Assembly (NCBI GenBank): GCA_963677935.2
Contig: CAXXEH010000003.1
Coordinates: 5,456,001 to 5,520,000 of the forward strand
Length of the DNA stretch: 64,000 nt
Origin: JAAFHB01 sp963677935
GTDB taxonomy: Bacteria; Bacteroidota; Bacteroidia; Bacteroidales; Prolixibacteraceae
Direction of reading: 5' to 3'
Part shown: in pieces, positions 52,721-62,271 of the stretch
How the letters are laid out: each line of letters starts with the position of its first letter
Numbering within the stretch: the stretch's first letter is position 1
Translations under genes and position numbers: made by a program
The notes under the pieces: generated by a model
The model's input: the letters and a program-made list of their open reading frames with translations, nothing else
Database searches by the model: none
What the model was told of the DNA's origin: nothing

Positions 52721-54406
52721 ATGAGGCAAATTATCGAGTGCGTCCCTAACTTTTCGGAAGGTCGTGATCTCTCCATCATCAAACAGATTACCGATGCAAT
52801 TGAAAGCGTAAAGGGGGTTAGAATACTGAATATTGACCCGGGATTCGCGACCAACCGGACAGTTGTTACTTTCGTTGGTGAGCCTGCGCAGGTGGTTGAA
52901 GCAGCATTCCGGTCCATTCAACGTGCGTCCGAACTTATTGATATGCGTTTTCACAAAGGTGAACACCCGCGATTTGGTGCAACAGATGTTTGTCCTTTAG
53001 TCCCTGTTTCGGATATCACGATGGAGGAGACGGCGGGATATGCCCACACCCTTGCCAAGAGAGTTGGAAATGAGTTAAATATTCCGGTCTATTGTTACGA
53101 ATTTGCTGCCCTTGATGAGAAACGGAGAAGTTTGGCCAACTGTCGTGCCGGAGAGTATGAGGGACTTGCTCAAAAGTTGAAAAGTGCTGAGTGGCTCCCT
53201 GATTATGGCCCTGCAATCTTTAATGAACGTTCCGGCGCCATTGCCATTGGGGCGAGAAATTTCCTGATAGCCTACAATATTAATTTAAATACCACTTCTG
53301 TACGGCTTGCTAACTCAATTGCCTTTGATGTCCGGGAGGCTGGAAGGATCAGTAGGGAGGGTGACCCTATCACCGGTAAAATCCTGAAAGATGCTTCAGG
53401 AGAGCCGGTACGTATCCCCGGTACTCTTAAAAAAGTGAGGGCCATCGGTTGGTACATCAAAGAATATGGCATTGCCCAGATCTCGATGAACCTGATTGAT
53501 ATTACTGCAACATCTGTTCACCAGGCTTTTGATGAAGTGTGCGAAAGGGCGCGTGACCGGGGGATACGGGTCACAGGTTCTGAATTAATCGGGGTGATTC
53601 CGCTGCAGGCTATGCTCGATGCAGGAAAATATTTTTTGCGCAGGCAACACCGTTCCTGCGGGATTCCCGACCGTGAAATCATAAAAATTGCGGTTAAGTC
53701 ACTTGGTCTTGACGAATTATCTCCCTTTGAACCCAACAAAAGAATCATTGAGTACCTTCTTGAAGCGGATGATAATCAGCTTGAAATGATGTCGCTGACT
53801 GACTTTGCGCACGAAACAGCATCTGATTCTCCTGCACCTGGCGGAGGTTCAGTGGCCGCTTATGTGGGTGCGCTGGGTACATCCCTTGGGACCATGGTCG
53901 CAAACCTCACTGCACATAAAAGGGGTTGGGACCACCGGTGGAAAGAGTTTTCTGACTGGGCTGAAAAGGGTAAGGTGATTTACGAGGAGTTACTAAAATT
54001 GGTAGATCTGGATACAAAGGCGTTTAATCAAATTATGGACTCCTTCCAGTTACCCAAAAATACTCCGGAACAAATCGTTGCACGTAAACAGGCCATACAA
54101 TCTGCCACCCGAAAGGCGATTGATGTCCCTTTCCGAGTGATGCAAATCTCTTATCAATCGATGGAAATGATCGAAGCCATGGCGGAAACCGGGAACCCAA
54201 ATTCGGTAACCGATGCCGGCGTTGGAGCGCTTTGTGCGACAACCGCTGTCTCAAGTGCCTATCTTAATGTGTTGGTCAATGCAGCAGGGGTCGACGATAA
54301 AGAGGCAATCCGTCAAATACTGCAAGAAGCCGAAAAACTCGAATTTCAGGCTAATGATCGATGCAAGAAAATTCAAAATATTGTACGACTGAAACTTAAT
54401 ATTTGA
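52721..54406 (+). CDS. ftcD: Bifunctional glutamate formimidoyltransferase / formimidotetrahydrofolate cyclodeaminase
   Basis: Moves the formimino group from formimidoglutamate to tetrahydrofolate and releases ammonia. 561 residues. The formiminotransferase part (about 1-335) shows IIECVPNFSEGRD, RFHKGEHPRFGATDVCPLVP and ARNFLIAYNINLNT. The cyclodeaminase part (about 360-545) starts LTDFAHETASDSPAPGGGSVAAYVGAL and has ETGNPNSVTDAGVGAL. The fused form resembles mammalian FTCD and is common in Bacteroidota. Lies 170 bases after hutI; probably the last gene of the hut operon. Confidence 0.96.
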   Translation: MRQIIECVPNFSEGRDLSIIKQITDAIESVKGVRILNIDPGFATNRTVVTFVGEPAQVVEAAFRSIQRASELIDMRFHKGEHPRFGATDVCPLVPVSDITMEETAGYAHTLAKRVGNELNIPVYCYEFAALDEKRRSLANCRAGEYEGLAQKLKSAEWLPDYGPAIFNERSGAIAIGARNFLIAYNINLNTTSVRLANSIAFDVREAGRISREGDPITGKILKDASGEPVRIPGTLKKVRAIGWYIKEYGIAQISMNLIDITATSVHQAFDEVCERARDRGIRVTGSELIGVIPLQAMLDAGKYFLRRQHRSCGIPDREIIKIAVKSLGLDELSPFEPNKRIIEYLLEADDNQLEMMSLTDFAHETASDSPAPGGGSVAAYVGALGTSLGTMVANLTAHKRGWDHRWKEFSDWAEKGKVIYEELLKLVDLDTKAFNQIMDSFQLPKNTPEQIVARKQAIQSATRKAIDVPFRVMQISYQSMEMIEAMAETGNPNSVTDAGVGALCATTAVSSAYLNVLVNAAGVDDKEAIRQILQEAEKLEFQANDRCKKIQNIVRLKLNI

Positions 54407-54549
54407 TAAAAAACTAGTTGGAGAAGGGTCGATTGGTGCCAATTTTGGCAAATTGCATGTAGACCTTCATTCCTCCGGGATGAACAATCTCCTTATGTTA
54501 ATTGTAACCTCTGTAGTAATAATTATCTTTACCGTGTAATTCTTCTTCC

Positions 54550-54930
54550 ATGCATCGTGGTTCGAAAATAAGATATTGGATCGATCAGTCATTTGGAATT
54601 CTTCTGTTAATTCTCTTTTTAGGGTATTACGGAAGTATCACCTTATTTTCCCATTCGCATATTGTCAACGGGGTTACAATTGTTCATTCACATCCATTTA
54701 AAACTAACAAGGGGGGCGATACTTCTTCTTCTCCTCATACCGAAAAAGAATTATTGCTTATTCAGTTGTTGTCGGAGTTGATTACAACTGCTTTCACAAT
54801 CTCGTTTGTTACCCTCATATTTAGGTCTTTATGGCATGAGATATCGGTTATTTCCATCACCTCCGGATATACCGAATCAGGCGGATATTGCAACTATTCG
54901 CTCAGGGCCCCACCATGCGAAATATCATAA
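54550..54930 (+). CDS. Small membrane protein with HSH...HSHPF motif, upstream of RND exporter
   Basis: 126 residues with two membrane helices (about 13-32 and 75-97). Between them is a His-containing stretch FSHSHIVNGVTIVHSHPFKT and a tail HTEKELLLIQLLSELIT. The C-terminus YSLRAPP is typical of a recurrent Bacteroidota family that sits in front of heavy-metal RND genes. I know no assigned function. Histidines suggest metal sensing or binding, which is inference. A second out-of-frame ORF (54806-54994) overlaps and was rejected. Confidence 0.7.
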   Translation: MHRGSKIRYWIDQSFGILLLILFLGYYGSITLFSHSHIVNGVTIVHSHPFKTNKGGDTSSSPHTEKELLLIQLLSELITTAFTISFVTLIFRSLWHEISVISITSGYTESGGYCNYSLRAPPCEIS

Positions 54931-55034
54931 TCTGATTTATAGTAGAGTAGTAAGTTCCATTACTACCATTGTTGATCGGCTGCCCTGGTTTTAGATGGCA
55001 GATCCGATAATTGTATTTTTCAAAAAAATTATTA

Positions 55035-56138
55035 ATGAAGAGATTATTGTATTTTAGTATGGTATGGCTTGCTAGTTCATGTCATAGCAAAACGGAACCG
55101 GGAGTGTCTGCAAATTATATTATAAAGGGCGATACCATCGTCATTCCCGTTAACTCCAATTTAAACGGGAAAATTAAAACATCGTTGGTAAGTGTGGTGC
55201 CATACCGGTGTAAACGATCTGCGTCAGGAGTAGTGAAAGCAATTCCCAATAACTATGCCCAGATTGCCTCCCCTTTTGCCGGACGAATCATCAGATCATT
55301 CATAAAATTAGGTCAGCGTGTTGGGGTAAATGCACCGATATTTGAGATTAGTTCTCCATCATTTTTCGAGGCTGGGAAGGCTTACTACCAGTCGAAACAA
55401 CAGATGCAACTTGCTGAAAAAAATCTTCGCAGGCAACAGGACTTATTAAAAAATGGGGTTGGAATTCAAAAAGATATTGAGGAGGCTGAGGTGATTTATG
55501 AGTCAGGTAAGCGCGATTACGAAAATTCAATTGCGAGTCTGAATGTTTATCATGTCAATCCATCTGAAATGGTTTTAGGCCAACCGCTTATTGTTCGTTC
55601 TCCTATCGCAGGAGAGATTGTATCTGATAATATTGTGATTGGCCAATACCTGCGTGAGGATGCTGGTCCTGTAGCACTTGTTGCAGAGCTGGGAAAAGTT
55701 TGGGTTGTAGGTCAGTTGAAAGAGAAGGATATCAGCAGTATACACGAATCTGATGAAGTTCAGATTGAAGCTGCCGGAATGCCGGGACTGACGATTAAAG
55801 GCATTGTCTATCACATTAGCGAAATGCTCGATGAAACAACACGTTCGGTAGAAGTTTTTATAGAATGCGAAAATAAAGGTCGTAACCTCAAACCCGGAAT
55901 GTATGCCACCGTTCAGTTCACTGAAAAGGCCGATAGTTCGATCCTTATCCCGGCAAGTGCAGTTTTGCAGATGGAAGAGAGCAGCTTTGTTTTTGTCAGA
56001 ACTAAACAGAACGGGTTTCTGAAACGATTAATCAGAACTTCAGGTACCGATAACGACAGGATTATTCTGAAATCGGGTATTATGCCAGAAGAAGAGATTG
56101 TTACAGAAGGGGCATTTTATTTACTTGAAGCCAAATAA
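55035..56138 (+). CDS. RND efflux membrane-fusion lipoprotein (CzcB/CusB-like)
   Basis: Periplasmic adaptor of a heavy-metal RND pump, about 367 residues. The ATG at 55035 gives lipoprotein signal MVWLASSCHSK with Cys lipobox; a TTG eight codons upstream is the only alternative. Biotinyl-lipoyl-like segment IASPFAGRIIRSFIKLGQRV (about 70-90), an alpha-hairpin (AEKNLRRQQDLLKNG), and a beta-barrel with GMYATVQFTEKADSSILIP. Second in the operon; stop is 8 bases before the transporter gene. Confidence 0.92.
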   Translation: MKRLLYFSMVWLASSCHSKTEPGVSANYIIKGDTIVIPVNSNLNGKIKTSLVSVVPYRCKRSASGVVKAIPNNYAQIASPFAGRIIRSFIKLGQRVGVNAPIFEISSPSFFEAGKAYYQSKQQMQLAEKNLRRQQDLLKNGVGIQKDIEEAEVIYESGKRDYENSIASLNVYHVNPSEMVLGQPLIVRSPIAGEIVSDNIVIGQYLREDAGPVALVAELGKVWVVGQLKEKDISSIHESDEVQIEAAGMPGLTIKGIVYHISEMLDETTRSVEVFIECENKGRNLKPGMYATVQFTEKADSSILIPASAVLQMEESSFVFVRTKQNGFLKRLIRTSGTDNDRIILKSGIMPEEEIVTEGAFYLLEAK

Positions 56139-56146
56139 CCCGATTT

Positions 56147-59100
56147 ATGTACGGAATTATTTTAATGGCCATCCGAAAAAGATGGATAATGGTTGGCCTT
56201 TTTCTGATTTTATCCATGATGGGATTCTATTCCTGGCAGCAACTCTCCATTGAGGCTTATCCTGATATCGCGGATGTCACGGTTCAGGTGATTACCCAGG
56301 TTCCGGGGCTTGCGGCAGAAGAGATTGAGCAACAAATTACAATTCCACTGGAGCGCGAATTGAATGGCTTACCCGGATTACATGTAATGCGAAGTAAAAA
56401 TGCATTTGGTCTTTCGAACATTATCCTTGTTTTTGAAGATAAAACCGATGATTATTGGGCACGTCAGCGTGTGCAGGAGAGACTTACTGGTGTACAACTA
56501 CCTTACGGAGCAGTCCCTGGATTAAACCCGCTTACCTCGCCAACCGGTGAAATTTACCGTTATATCATTGAGAGTAAGAATCACGATCTTAGGGCATTGA
56601 CCGATCTTAACAAATGGGTAATCATTCCCAGACTCAAGCAGGTAACAGGCGTGGCCGATGTAAGTAATTTTGGCGGAATTACCACCCAGTTTCAGATTGA
56701 GATTGACCCTGTAAAACTGGAGCAGTATCACCTTACCCTGGCTGATGTATCTGATAAGATTGGAAAGAACAACACAAATGCAGGCGGAAGTATGCTCTAC
56801 AGGGGTGATCTGAGTTATGTGATCCGCGGTATTGGGCTTGTTAAAGATTTAAGTGACCTGGGAGAGATTGTAGTAAAAACTGAAAACGGCGTTCCCGTTT
56901 TTATAAAAGATCTAGGTGATCTGAAGTACGGGAATCTGGAACGTAAGGGGATTCTGGGCTTTTCTGATAAAACCAGGAACTACTCCGAAAGTATTGAAGG
57001 AGTGGTTCAAATGCTTCGGTATCAGAATCCTTCCAAAGTGCTGGATGAAGTTCATAATGCAGTGGAAGAACTCAATAACGATATTTTACCTGAAGGGGTG
57101 AAGATACACCCTTTCATGGATCGGACGAATCTTGTAAGTACCACATTAAATACTGTTTCGCATACCCTGCTTGAGGGTATACTGCTGGTTTTGATTGTTC
57201 TGATCGTTTTTCTTGGAAGCTGGAGGGGTGCCTTACTTGTGGCCATTACCATTCCGATTGCTTTGCTCATCGCCTTTGGTCTTATGCTGATGACCAATAT
57301 TCCTGCAAATCTTCTCTCACTTGGGGCAATAGATTTTGGAATTATCGTAGAAGGTGCAATTGTGATGATGGAGACAATTTTGAAAAAGCGGGAGGATCAT
57401 CCCCATCTTGAACTCGAGGAGAAATCGATTGTTGAAAGAACGGTTGAAGTAGCGAAACCGGTATTCTTCTCTTCAATAATTATCATTACTACCTATCTGC
57501 CGCTATTTGCTTTTGAAAGAGTTGAAAAAAAGCTTTTTACACCAATGGCATTTACCGTAGGTTATGCCCTGATCGGAGCATTGGCTGTTGCACTGTTCCT
57601 GATCCCGGGACTAGCTTATGTCCTCTATAAAAAACCACAGAAAACCTATCACAATAAGTGGCTAGGGAAGCTCTCTGAAATTTATAACCGTCAGACAAAA
57701 AGATTGATGGAGAAGCCAAAATCTGTATTTACCCCTTTGGGTATTATACTTTTTGCTGCAATAATCCTGACGGTTATGGTTGGCAAAGATTTCTTACCCC
57801 AACTCGACGAAGGATCGATATGGTTACAGGTACAGCTCCCTCCGGGAATTTCGATGGAGAAATCCAAGGCGATGAGCGATACTCTTCGTCAACGAATCAT
57901 AAAATTTGATGAGGTGACCTATATGATGATACAGACTGGACGTGATGATGAGGGTGTTGATCCGTTTTCACTCTCCCATCTGGAGTGTTCAATTGGGTTG
58001 AAACCATACAAAGAGTGGAAAAGTGGTAAGAAAAAGAGTGATTTAATTGCCGAGATGTCGAATGAGCTCGAATCGATGCCCGGTTATTCAGTCGGATTTT
58101 CGCAACCAATCATCGATATGGTGATGGATCAGATTGCAGGAACACATAGTGATCTGGCAGTTAAAGTATATGGTGAAGATCTGAAGGAGAGCAGGCGGGT
58201 CGCCGAAGATGTTTTAACCGTTCTTAAAACAATTCCGGGAGCAGCTGACCTGGCCATTGATCAGGAACCACCATTGCCACAGTTGAAGATCGAGGCCAAC
58301 AGGGATAAGATTGCACAATACGGACTAAATGTCTCGGATGTTGCAGAACTGGTTGAAGTGGCGATAGGAGGGAAGGCCATTTCTCAGATCTTCATCGGAA
58401 ATAAAGTTTATGATGTGATTTGCCGGTACAGTGAAAATAGTAGGAATACTCCCGAAAAAATTGGCAATCTGATGCTTACTTCAGGGTCCGGCGCTAAAAT
58501 ACCCTTGTCGCAGGTGGCTGATATAAAACTAAGTACGGGTGCAAGTTCCATCACCAGGGAGATGAATAAACGTTATGTCACCTTACGTATTAACCTTAGG
58601 GGAATCGATCTTACCGCTTTTCTGAAAGAGGCGCAGCAAAAAATTGCCAGGAGCGTGAAATACAACCATGAAAAATGTAATGTGCGCTGGAGCGGACAAT
58701 TTGAAAACCAGAACCGGGCGTATTCACGTTTGGGACTAATCGTTCCTCTGGCGCTGGCGATTATGTTTCTGTTACTCTTCGGAGCCTTTGGGAAGTTCAG
58801 GCAGGCAGGTTTACTAATGGGAGCCGTCCCACTTGCCTTGTTCGGGGGGATGCTTGCGCTGAATATTAGGGGAATGACCCTGAATGTCTCTTCGGCGGTC
58901 GGCTTTATTGCACTATTCGGAGTTTCGATCCAGAATGGAGTTATTATGATTGCTCATATGAATGCCCTTCGGGAACACGGAATGGCATTAAAGGAAGCGG
59001 TAATTCAAGGGGCCCACCACCGATTTCGTCCCGTTTTGATGATCGCCACCGTTGCCGTACTTGGACTGCTTCCTGCTTCAATTTCCACAGGTATCGGATC

Positions 59101-59248
59101 GGACGTTCAGCGTCCTCTGGCAACCGTAATTGTCTATGGATTGCTGTTTGCAACATTGATAACGCTTTATGTGTTGCCCTCTCTCTATTACCTCATGGAA
59201 AAGAAGTGGTCAACTGATGATGAATATTTTGGGAAAACGGAGATTTAG
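56147..59248 (+). CDS. Heavy-metal RND exporter pump, CzcA-like
   Basis: Inner-membrane RND transporter, 1033 residues (family ~1040). Membrane helix 4 carries DFGIIVEGAIVMME, the HME-RND divalent-cation motif DFGx3D/E. It differs from the GAMVDAAIVMIEN form of Cu/Ag-exporting CusA, so I favour Zn2+/Co2+/Ni2+/Cd2+ efflux over Cu/Ag. Other landmarks: periplasmic QQITIPLERELNGLPG, GSWRGALLVAITIPIALL and AVGFIALFGVSIQNGVIMI. Stop is 4 bases before the outer-membrane channel gene. Confidence 0.92.
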   Translation: MYGIILMAIRKRWIMVGLFLILSMMGFYSWQQLSIEAYPDIADVTVQVITQVPGLAAEEIEQQITIPLERELNGLPGLHVMRSKNAFGLSNIILVFEDKTDDYWARQRVQERLTGVQLPYGAVPGLNPLTSPTGEIYRYIIESKNHDLRALTDLNKWVIIPRLKQVTGVADVSNFGGITTQFQIEIDPVKLEQYHLTLADVSDKIGKNNTNAGGSMLYRGDLSYVIRGIGLVKDLSDLGEIVVKTENGVPVFIKDLGDLKYGNLERKGILGFSDKTRNYSESIEGVVQMLRYQNPSKVLDEVHNAVEELNNDILPEGVKIHPFMDRTNLVSTTLNTVSHTLLEGILLVLIVLIVFLGSWRGALLVAITIPIALLIAFGLMLMTNIPANLLSLGAIDFGIIVEGAIVMMETILKKREDHPHLELEEKSIVERTVEVAKPVFFSSIIIITTYLPLFAFERVEKKLFTPMAFTVGYALIGALAVALFLIPGLAYVLYKKPQKTYHNKWLGKLSEIYNRQTKRLMEKPKSVFTPLGIILFAAIILTVMVGKDFLPQLDEGSIWLQVQLPPGISMEKSKAMSDTLRQRIIKFDEVTYMMIQTGRDDEGVDPFSLSHLECSIGLKPYKEWKSGKKKSDLIAEMSNELESMPGYSVGFSQPIIDMVMDQIAGTHSDLAVKVYGEDLKESRRVAEDVLTVLKTIPGAADLAIDQEPPLPQLKIEANRDKIAQYGLNVSDVAELVEVAIGGKAISQIFIGNKVYDVICRYSENSRNTPEKIGNLMLTSGSGAKIPLSQVADIKLSTGASSITREMNKRYVTLRINLRGIDLTAFLKEAQQKIARSVKYNHEKCNVRWSGQFENQNRAYSRLGLIVPLALAIMFLLLFGAFGKFRQAGLLMGAVPLALFGGMLALNIRGMTLNVSSAVGFIALFGVSIQNGVIMIAHMNALREHGMALKEAVIQGAHHRFRPVLMIATVAVLGLLPASISTGIGSDVQRPLATVIVYGLLFATLITLYVLPSLYYLMEKKWSTDDEYFGKTEI

Positions 59249-59252
59249 AAAA

Positions 59253-60524
59253 ATGAGAAAAATTTTAATAGGTTTAATTTGTCTGTTAATTCAGACGCAG
59301 ATAGTTTATTCACAATCTGATACGATATATCATCGAAATCCTCTGAAATTTGGTGACTTTATGGATCTTGTCGGTAAGCATAACCTCGATTATGCGGCAG
59401 AACGTTTTGAGGTGAGTAAAACAGAAGCAGCGATTGAAATTGCCAAAGTATTTACCGATCCAACTTTGTCAATTGGTATGTCACAGGACCGGGAAGGTCA
59501 TTTGACCACCGGACATGGAATCTCCTCGGGACTTGATGCAACTGTTGATCTATTCGGGAAACGAAGAGCAAGGATCGATCTGGCCCGAAGTGAACACGAG
59601 TTGTCAAAGGCTTTACTAGCCGATTATTTTAGAAATCTTGAAGGGAGTGCTGCCACAATTTTTCTTGAAGCTTTAAAACAAAAGCAGCTCTTTGAGGTGA
59701 AGCTCAATTCTTTTCAGACGATGAAGCGGCTCGCTGAAGCCGATAGTTTAAGATTAAAGCTTGGAAGCATTATGGAGATTGATGCGACCCAAAGTAAACT
59801 TGAAGCGCAATCGTTGTTCAATGAACTTTTGCAGGCTGAAGCCGATATGAACAACGCATATGTGCAGCTCTCACAGATCACTGGAATATTAAAGGCAGAT
59901 ACAATGTGGATTCCGGAAGGGAGCTTGTTTTTTAAAAAACGAGCCTTTGTACTCTCCGATTTGATTGCCGAAGCTCGTTCTAACAGAGCCGATCTTTTGG
60001 CAGCGCTAAATAATAAGGAGGTCGCAAAAAAGGGTTTGAAACTTGCAAAAAAAGAGAGAAATATCGATCTGGGTCTCTCACTGGGCATCGAAAACGGTTA
60101 TCAGTCATCCGTTGCAGGTCCGACAGCAAACACTGTTTCGGCTGTTATAGCCATTCCCTTAAGATTTTCGAACTATTACAAAGGGGAGCTTAAACAAGCA
60201 CAATTTCAAATATCGCAATCGGAAGTTCTTTATGAAAAAGCTGATTTACAGATTCGAACTGAAATAGTACAGGCAATGCAAAAGTATCAGGCATATTCAA
60301 AACAGGTTGATAGCTTTGATCATGGACTACTTGAAAACGCTCAAAGTGTCCGCAAAGGTAAGATATACAGTTATAACCGGGGGGAGACGTCATTGCTTGA
60401 AGTTCTTAATGCGCAGCGAACCTATAATGATATTCAGCAGAGTTATTATGAAACCCTTTTTAATCGGGCGGTAGCACTTGTGGAGTTGGAAAAGGCTGCC
60501 GGTATTTGGGATATAAATTTTTAA
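59253..60524 (+). CDS. TolC-family outer-membrane channel (CzcC-like)
   Basis: Outer-membrane partner of the RND pump, about 423 residues. ATG at 59253 starts a signal peptide (MRKILIGLICLLIQTQIVYSQ); an in-frame start further upstream at 59169 lies inside czcA. Duplicated TolC-like helix-rich halves: FGKRRARIDLARSEHELSKA (first) and NYYKGELKQAQFQISQSEVL (second). C-terminal ETSLLEVLNAQRTYNDIQQ matches the OEP motif. Third component of the same operon. Confidence 0.9.
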   Translation: MRKILIGLICLLIQTQIVYSQSDTIYHRNPLKFGDFMDLVGKHNLDYAAERFEVSKTEAAIEIAKVFTDPTLSIGMSQDREGHLTTGHGISSGLDATVDLFGKRRARIDLARSEHELSKALLADYFRNLEGSAATIFLEALKQKQLFEVKLNSFQTMKRLAEADSLRLKLGSIMEIDATQSKLEAQSLFNELLQAEADMNNAYVQLSQITGILKADTMWIPEGSLFFKKRAFVLSDLIAEARSNRADLLAALNNKEVAKKGLKLAKKERNIDLGLSLGIENGYQSSVAGPTANTVSAVIAIPLRFSNYYKGELKQAQFQISQSEVLYEKADLQIRTEIVQAMQKYQAYSKQVDSFDHGLLENAQSVRKGKIYSYNRGETSLLEVLNAQRTYNDIQQSYYETLFNRAVALVELEKAAGIWDINF

Positions 60525-60547
60525 AGTGAGTTTTAAAATGGAGGTAT

Positions 60548-60587
60548 AAAAAAAAGGCCGTGTAAATTTGAAAGAAATTACACGGCC
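60548..60587 (-). terminator. Rho-independent terminator of metK
   Basis: Minus-strand GGCCGTGTAA pairs perfectly with TTACACGGCC around a 12-base loop and is followed by a run of eight or more T. It lies 23 bases downstream of the metK stop. On the plus strand the stem could also stop the RND operon transcript. Confidence 0.85.
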
Positions 60588-60609
60588 ATCTATTTTCTAC
60601 TAATTGGAT

Positions 60610-61899
60610 TTAGATACCAAAAGCTGCCTGGATTTTGTCGACATAATCGAGTTTTTCCCAGGTAAAGAGTTCTACCTCTTTTACCAGTTCACCAAAATAG
60701 GGAGAGGAATATTTCTTTGTGATTTTTTGCGGAGTGCGCCCCATATGGCCATAGGCTGCCGTCTCTTCGTAAATGGGATTACGCAGTTTTAGACGTTCTT
60801 CAATGGCATAGGGTCGGAGGTCAAAAAGTGAGGTGATTTTCTCTGCAATCTCACCGTCATTTAACGCTATCTTAGCTGTTCCATAGGTGTTTATGTATAT
60901 ATTCACCGGTTGTGCCACTCCGATTGCATAGGCAAGCTGTACCAATATTTCATCAGCAATACCCGCAGCAACCATGTTTTTGGCGATGTGCCTTGCTGCA
61001 TAAGCGGCGGAGCGGTCCACTTTTGAAGGATCTTTGCCGGAGAAAGCGCCGCCACCATGAGCTCCTTTTCCTCCATAGGTGTCCACAATGATTTTGCGTC
61101 CGGTAAGTCCGGTATCGCCATGAGGACCTCCAATTACAAATTTACCGGTAGGGTTGACATACAGAATGTAGCCAGCTTTAAAAAGATGCTGAATCTGTGC
61201 AGGTAATTTTGTCAGTATAGCAGGAATCAGATAAGCCTGAACATCCTCTTTGATTTTATCACACATCTCCTGATCGGTTTTAGCCTGTGCTTCAGGCGAA
61301 CTATCCTCAGGCAAAAGGAACTCGTCGTGCTGCGTTGATACAACGATGGTGTGAACCTTTACAGGTTTGTTGTCATTGTCATATTCAATGGTTACCTGTG
61401 ATTTGGAGTCAGGACGAAGATAGGTCATCACTTTCCCTGCACGACGGATATCGGCAAGTTCCTGAAGCAACAAATGCGATAAATCAAGCGAAAGTGGCAT
61501 ATAGTTTCCGGTTTCTGACGAAGCGTATCCAAACATCATCCCCTGGTCGCCGGCGCCCTGATTTTCGCGGTCGATCTTATCAACACCACGGTTAATGTCA
61601 GGCGATTGTTCGTGTAAAGCGGTCAAAACGCCGCAGGAGTCACCGTCGAACTGATATTCAGCTTTTGTATAACCTATTCTGTTGATTACTCTTCGTGCCA
61701 CTTCACGCACATCGACGTAGGTTTGTGATTTGATCTCACCAGCCAGTATTACCTGACCTGTGGTCACTAATGTTTCGCATGCCACCTTTGAGTTGGGGTC
61801 GTATGCCAGAAATTCATCCAATACCGCATCCGAAATCTGGTCGGCAACTTTGTCTGGGTGCCCTTCTGACACCGATTCAGAGGTAAAAAGATATCCCAT
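60610..61899 (-). CDS. metK: S-adenosylmethionine synthetase
   Basis: Makes SAM from methionine and ATP. 429 residues (slightly longer than the ~385 of E. coli, usual for Bacteroidota). SESVSEGHPDKVADQISDAV, hexapeptide GAGDQG, GGGAFSGKDPSKVDRSAAY and ISNTYGTAKIA-like INTYGTAKIAL are all seen. Single-gene unit with a terminator. SAM supply fits the radical SAM and methyltransferase genes elsewhere in the window but is housekeeping. Confidence 0.97.
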   Translation of the reverse strand: MGYLFTSESVSEGHPDKVADQISDAVLDEFLAYDPNSKVACETLVTTGQVILAGEIKSQTYVDVREVARRVINRIGYTKAEYQFDGDSCGVLTALHEQSPDINRGVDKIDRENQGAGDQGMMFGYASSETGNYMPLSLDLSHLLLQELADIRRAGKVMTYLRPDSKSQVTIEYDNDNKPVKVHTIVVSTQHDEFLLPEDSSPEAQAKTDQEMCDKIKEDVQAYLIPAILTKLPAQIQHLFKAGYILYVNPTGKFVIGGPHGDTGLTGRKIIVDTYGGKGAHGGGAFSGKDPSKVDRSAAYAARHIAKNMVAAGIADEILVQLAYAIGVAQPVNIYINTYGTAKIALNDGEIAEKITSLFDLRPYAIEERLKLRNPIYEETAAYGHMGRTPQKITKKYSSPYFGELVKEVELFTWEKLDYVDKIQAAFGI

Positions 61900-62025
61900 A
61901 ATAAAAATATATTCTGATCTGATGACTCAGGTCAATTAATAAATAAAAACTTATAGGGATATTTGATTGAAAGGAAATAATCCGAAAATTTTGTTTTAGC
62001 ATTTTTTTCCGTGGTTGCAATCAAT

Positions 62026-62033
62026 CAAATTTA
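62026..62033 (-). promoter_or_regulatory. Candidate -7 element of metK
   Basis: Minus-strand TAAATTTG matches the TAnnTTTG consensus fully, about 127 bases before the metK ATG. No convincing -33 TTG is at the usual distance. A leader of about 120 bases would result. Confidence 0.35.
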
Positions 62034-62189
62034 TCCACAAATAACGCTGTAAATATATAGACTTTATTTGTATTTGGAAGATTGAGATATTAATTTTTTT
62101 TATAAATCTTGTAAAAGGCAGTAATTCAATAGAATTGGCTCAAATTTGTGGAAGATCTGTGATAAATATTTTTTTTCAGGACAAGACAT

Positions 62190-62232
62190 AAAAAAAACAA
62201 CACTATAAGTTATTGCCAGATATCTTATAATG
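62190..62232 (-). terminator. Rho-independent terminator after the T9SS-secreted repeat protein
   Basis: Minus-strand CATTATAAG pairs with CTTATAGTG (one G-T pair) around a 14-base loop and is followed by TTGTTTTTTTT. It lies about 40 bases after the stop at 62272. Confidence 0.7.
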
Positions 62233-62271
62233 CTGTAAATATTTGTTTTTGAGATTATTATCCGGATGTTA

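Larger units (their letters stand above)
61900..62271. other. Intergenic region upstream of metK
   Basis: 372 bases, very AT-rich, no open frame of note. It holds the terminator of the T9SS protein gene (62190-62232) and a possible metK promoter (62026-62033). I looked for SAM riboswitch conserved elements on the minus strand and saw none. Confidence 0.6.

Noticed and set aside
54806..54994. ORF of 62 codons overlapping the small His-rich membrane protein
   Set aside because: It lies out of frame within and after a better-supported gene and shows no signal, domain or ribosome-binding evidence.
62078..62110. AAGATT...AATCTT inverted repeat in the metK upstream region
   Set aside because: The stem is only 6 base pairs, AT-rich and has a 21-base loop; I regard it as chance.
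61900..62271. Possible SAM riboswitch upstream of metK
   Set aside because: I looked for conserved SAM-I and SAM-II elements on the minus strand and saw none; the region is AT-rich with only a candidate -7 element and the previous gene's terminator.
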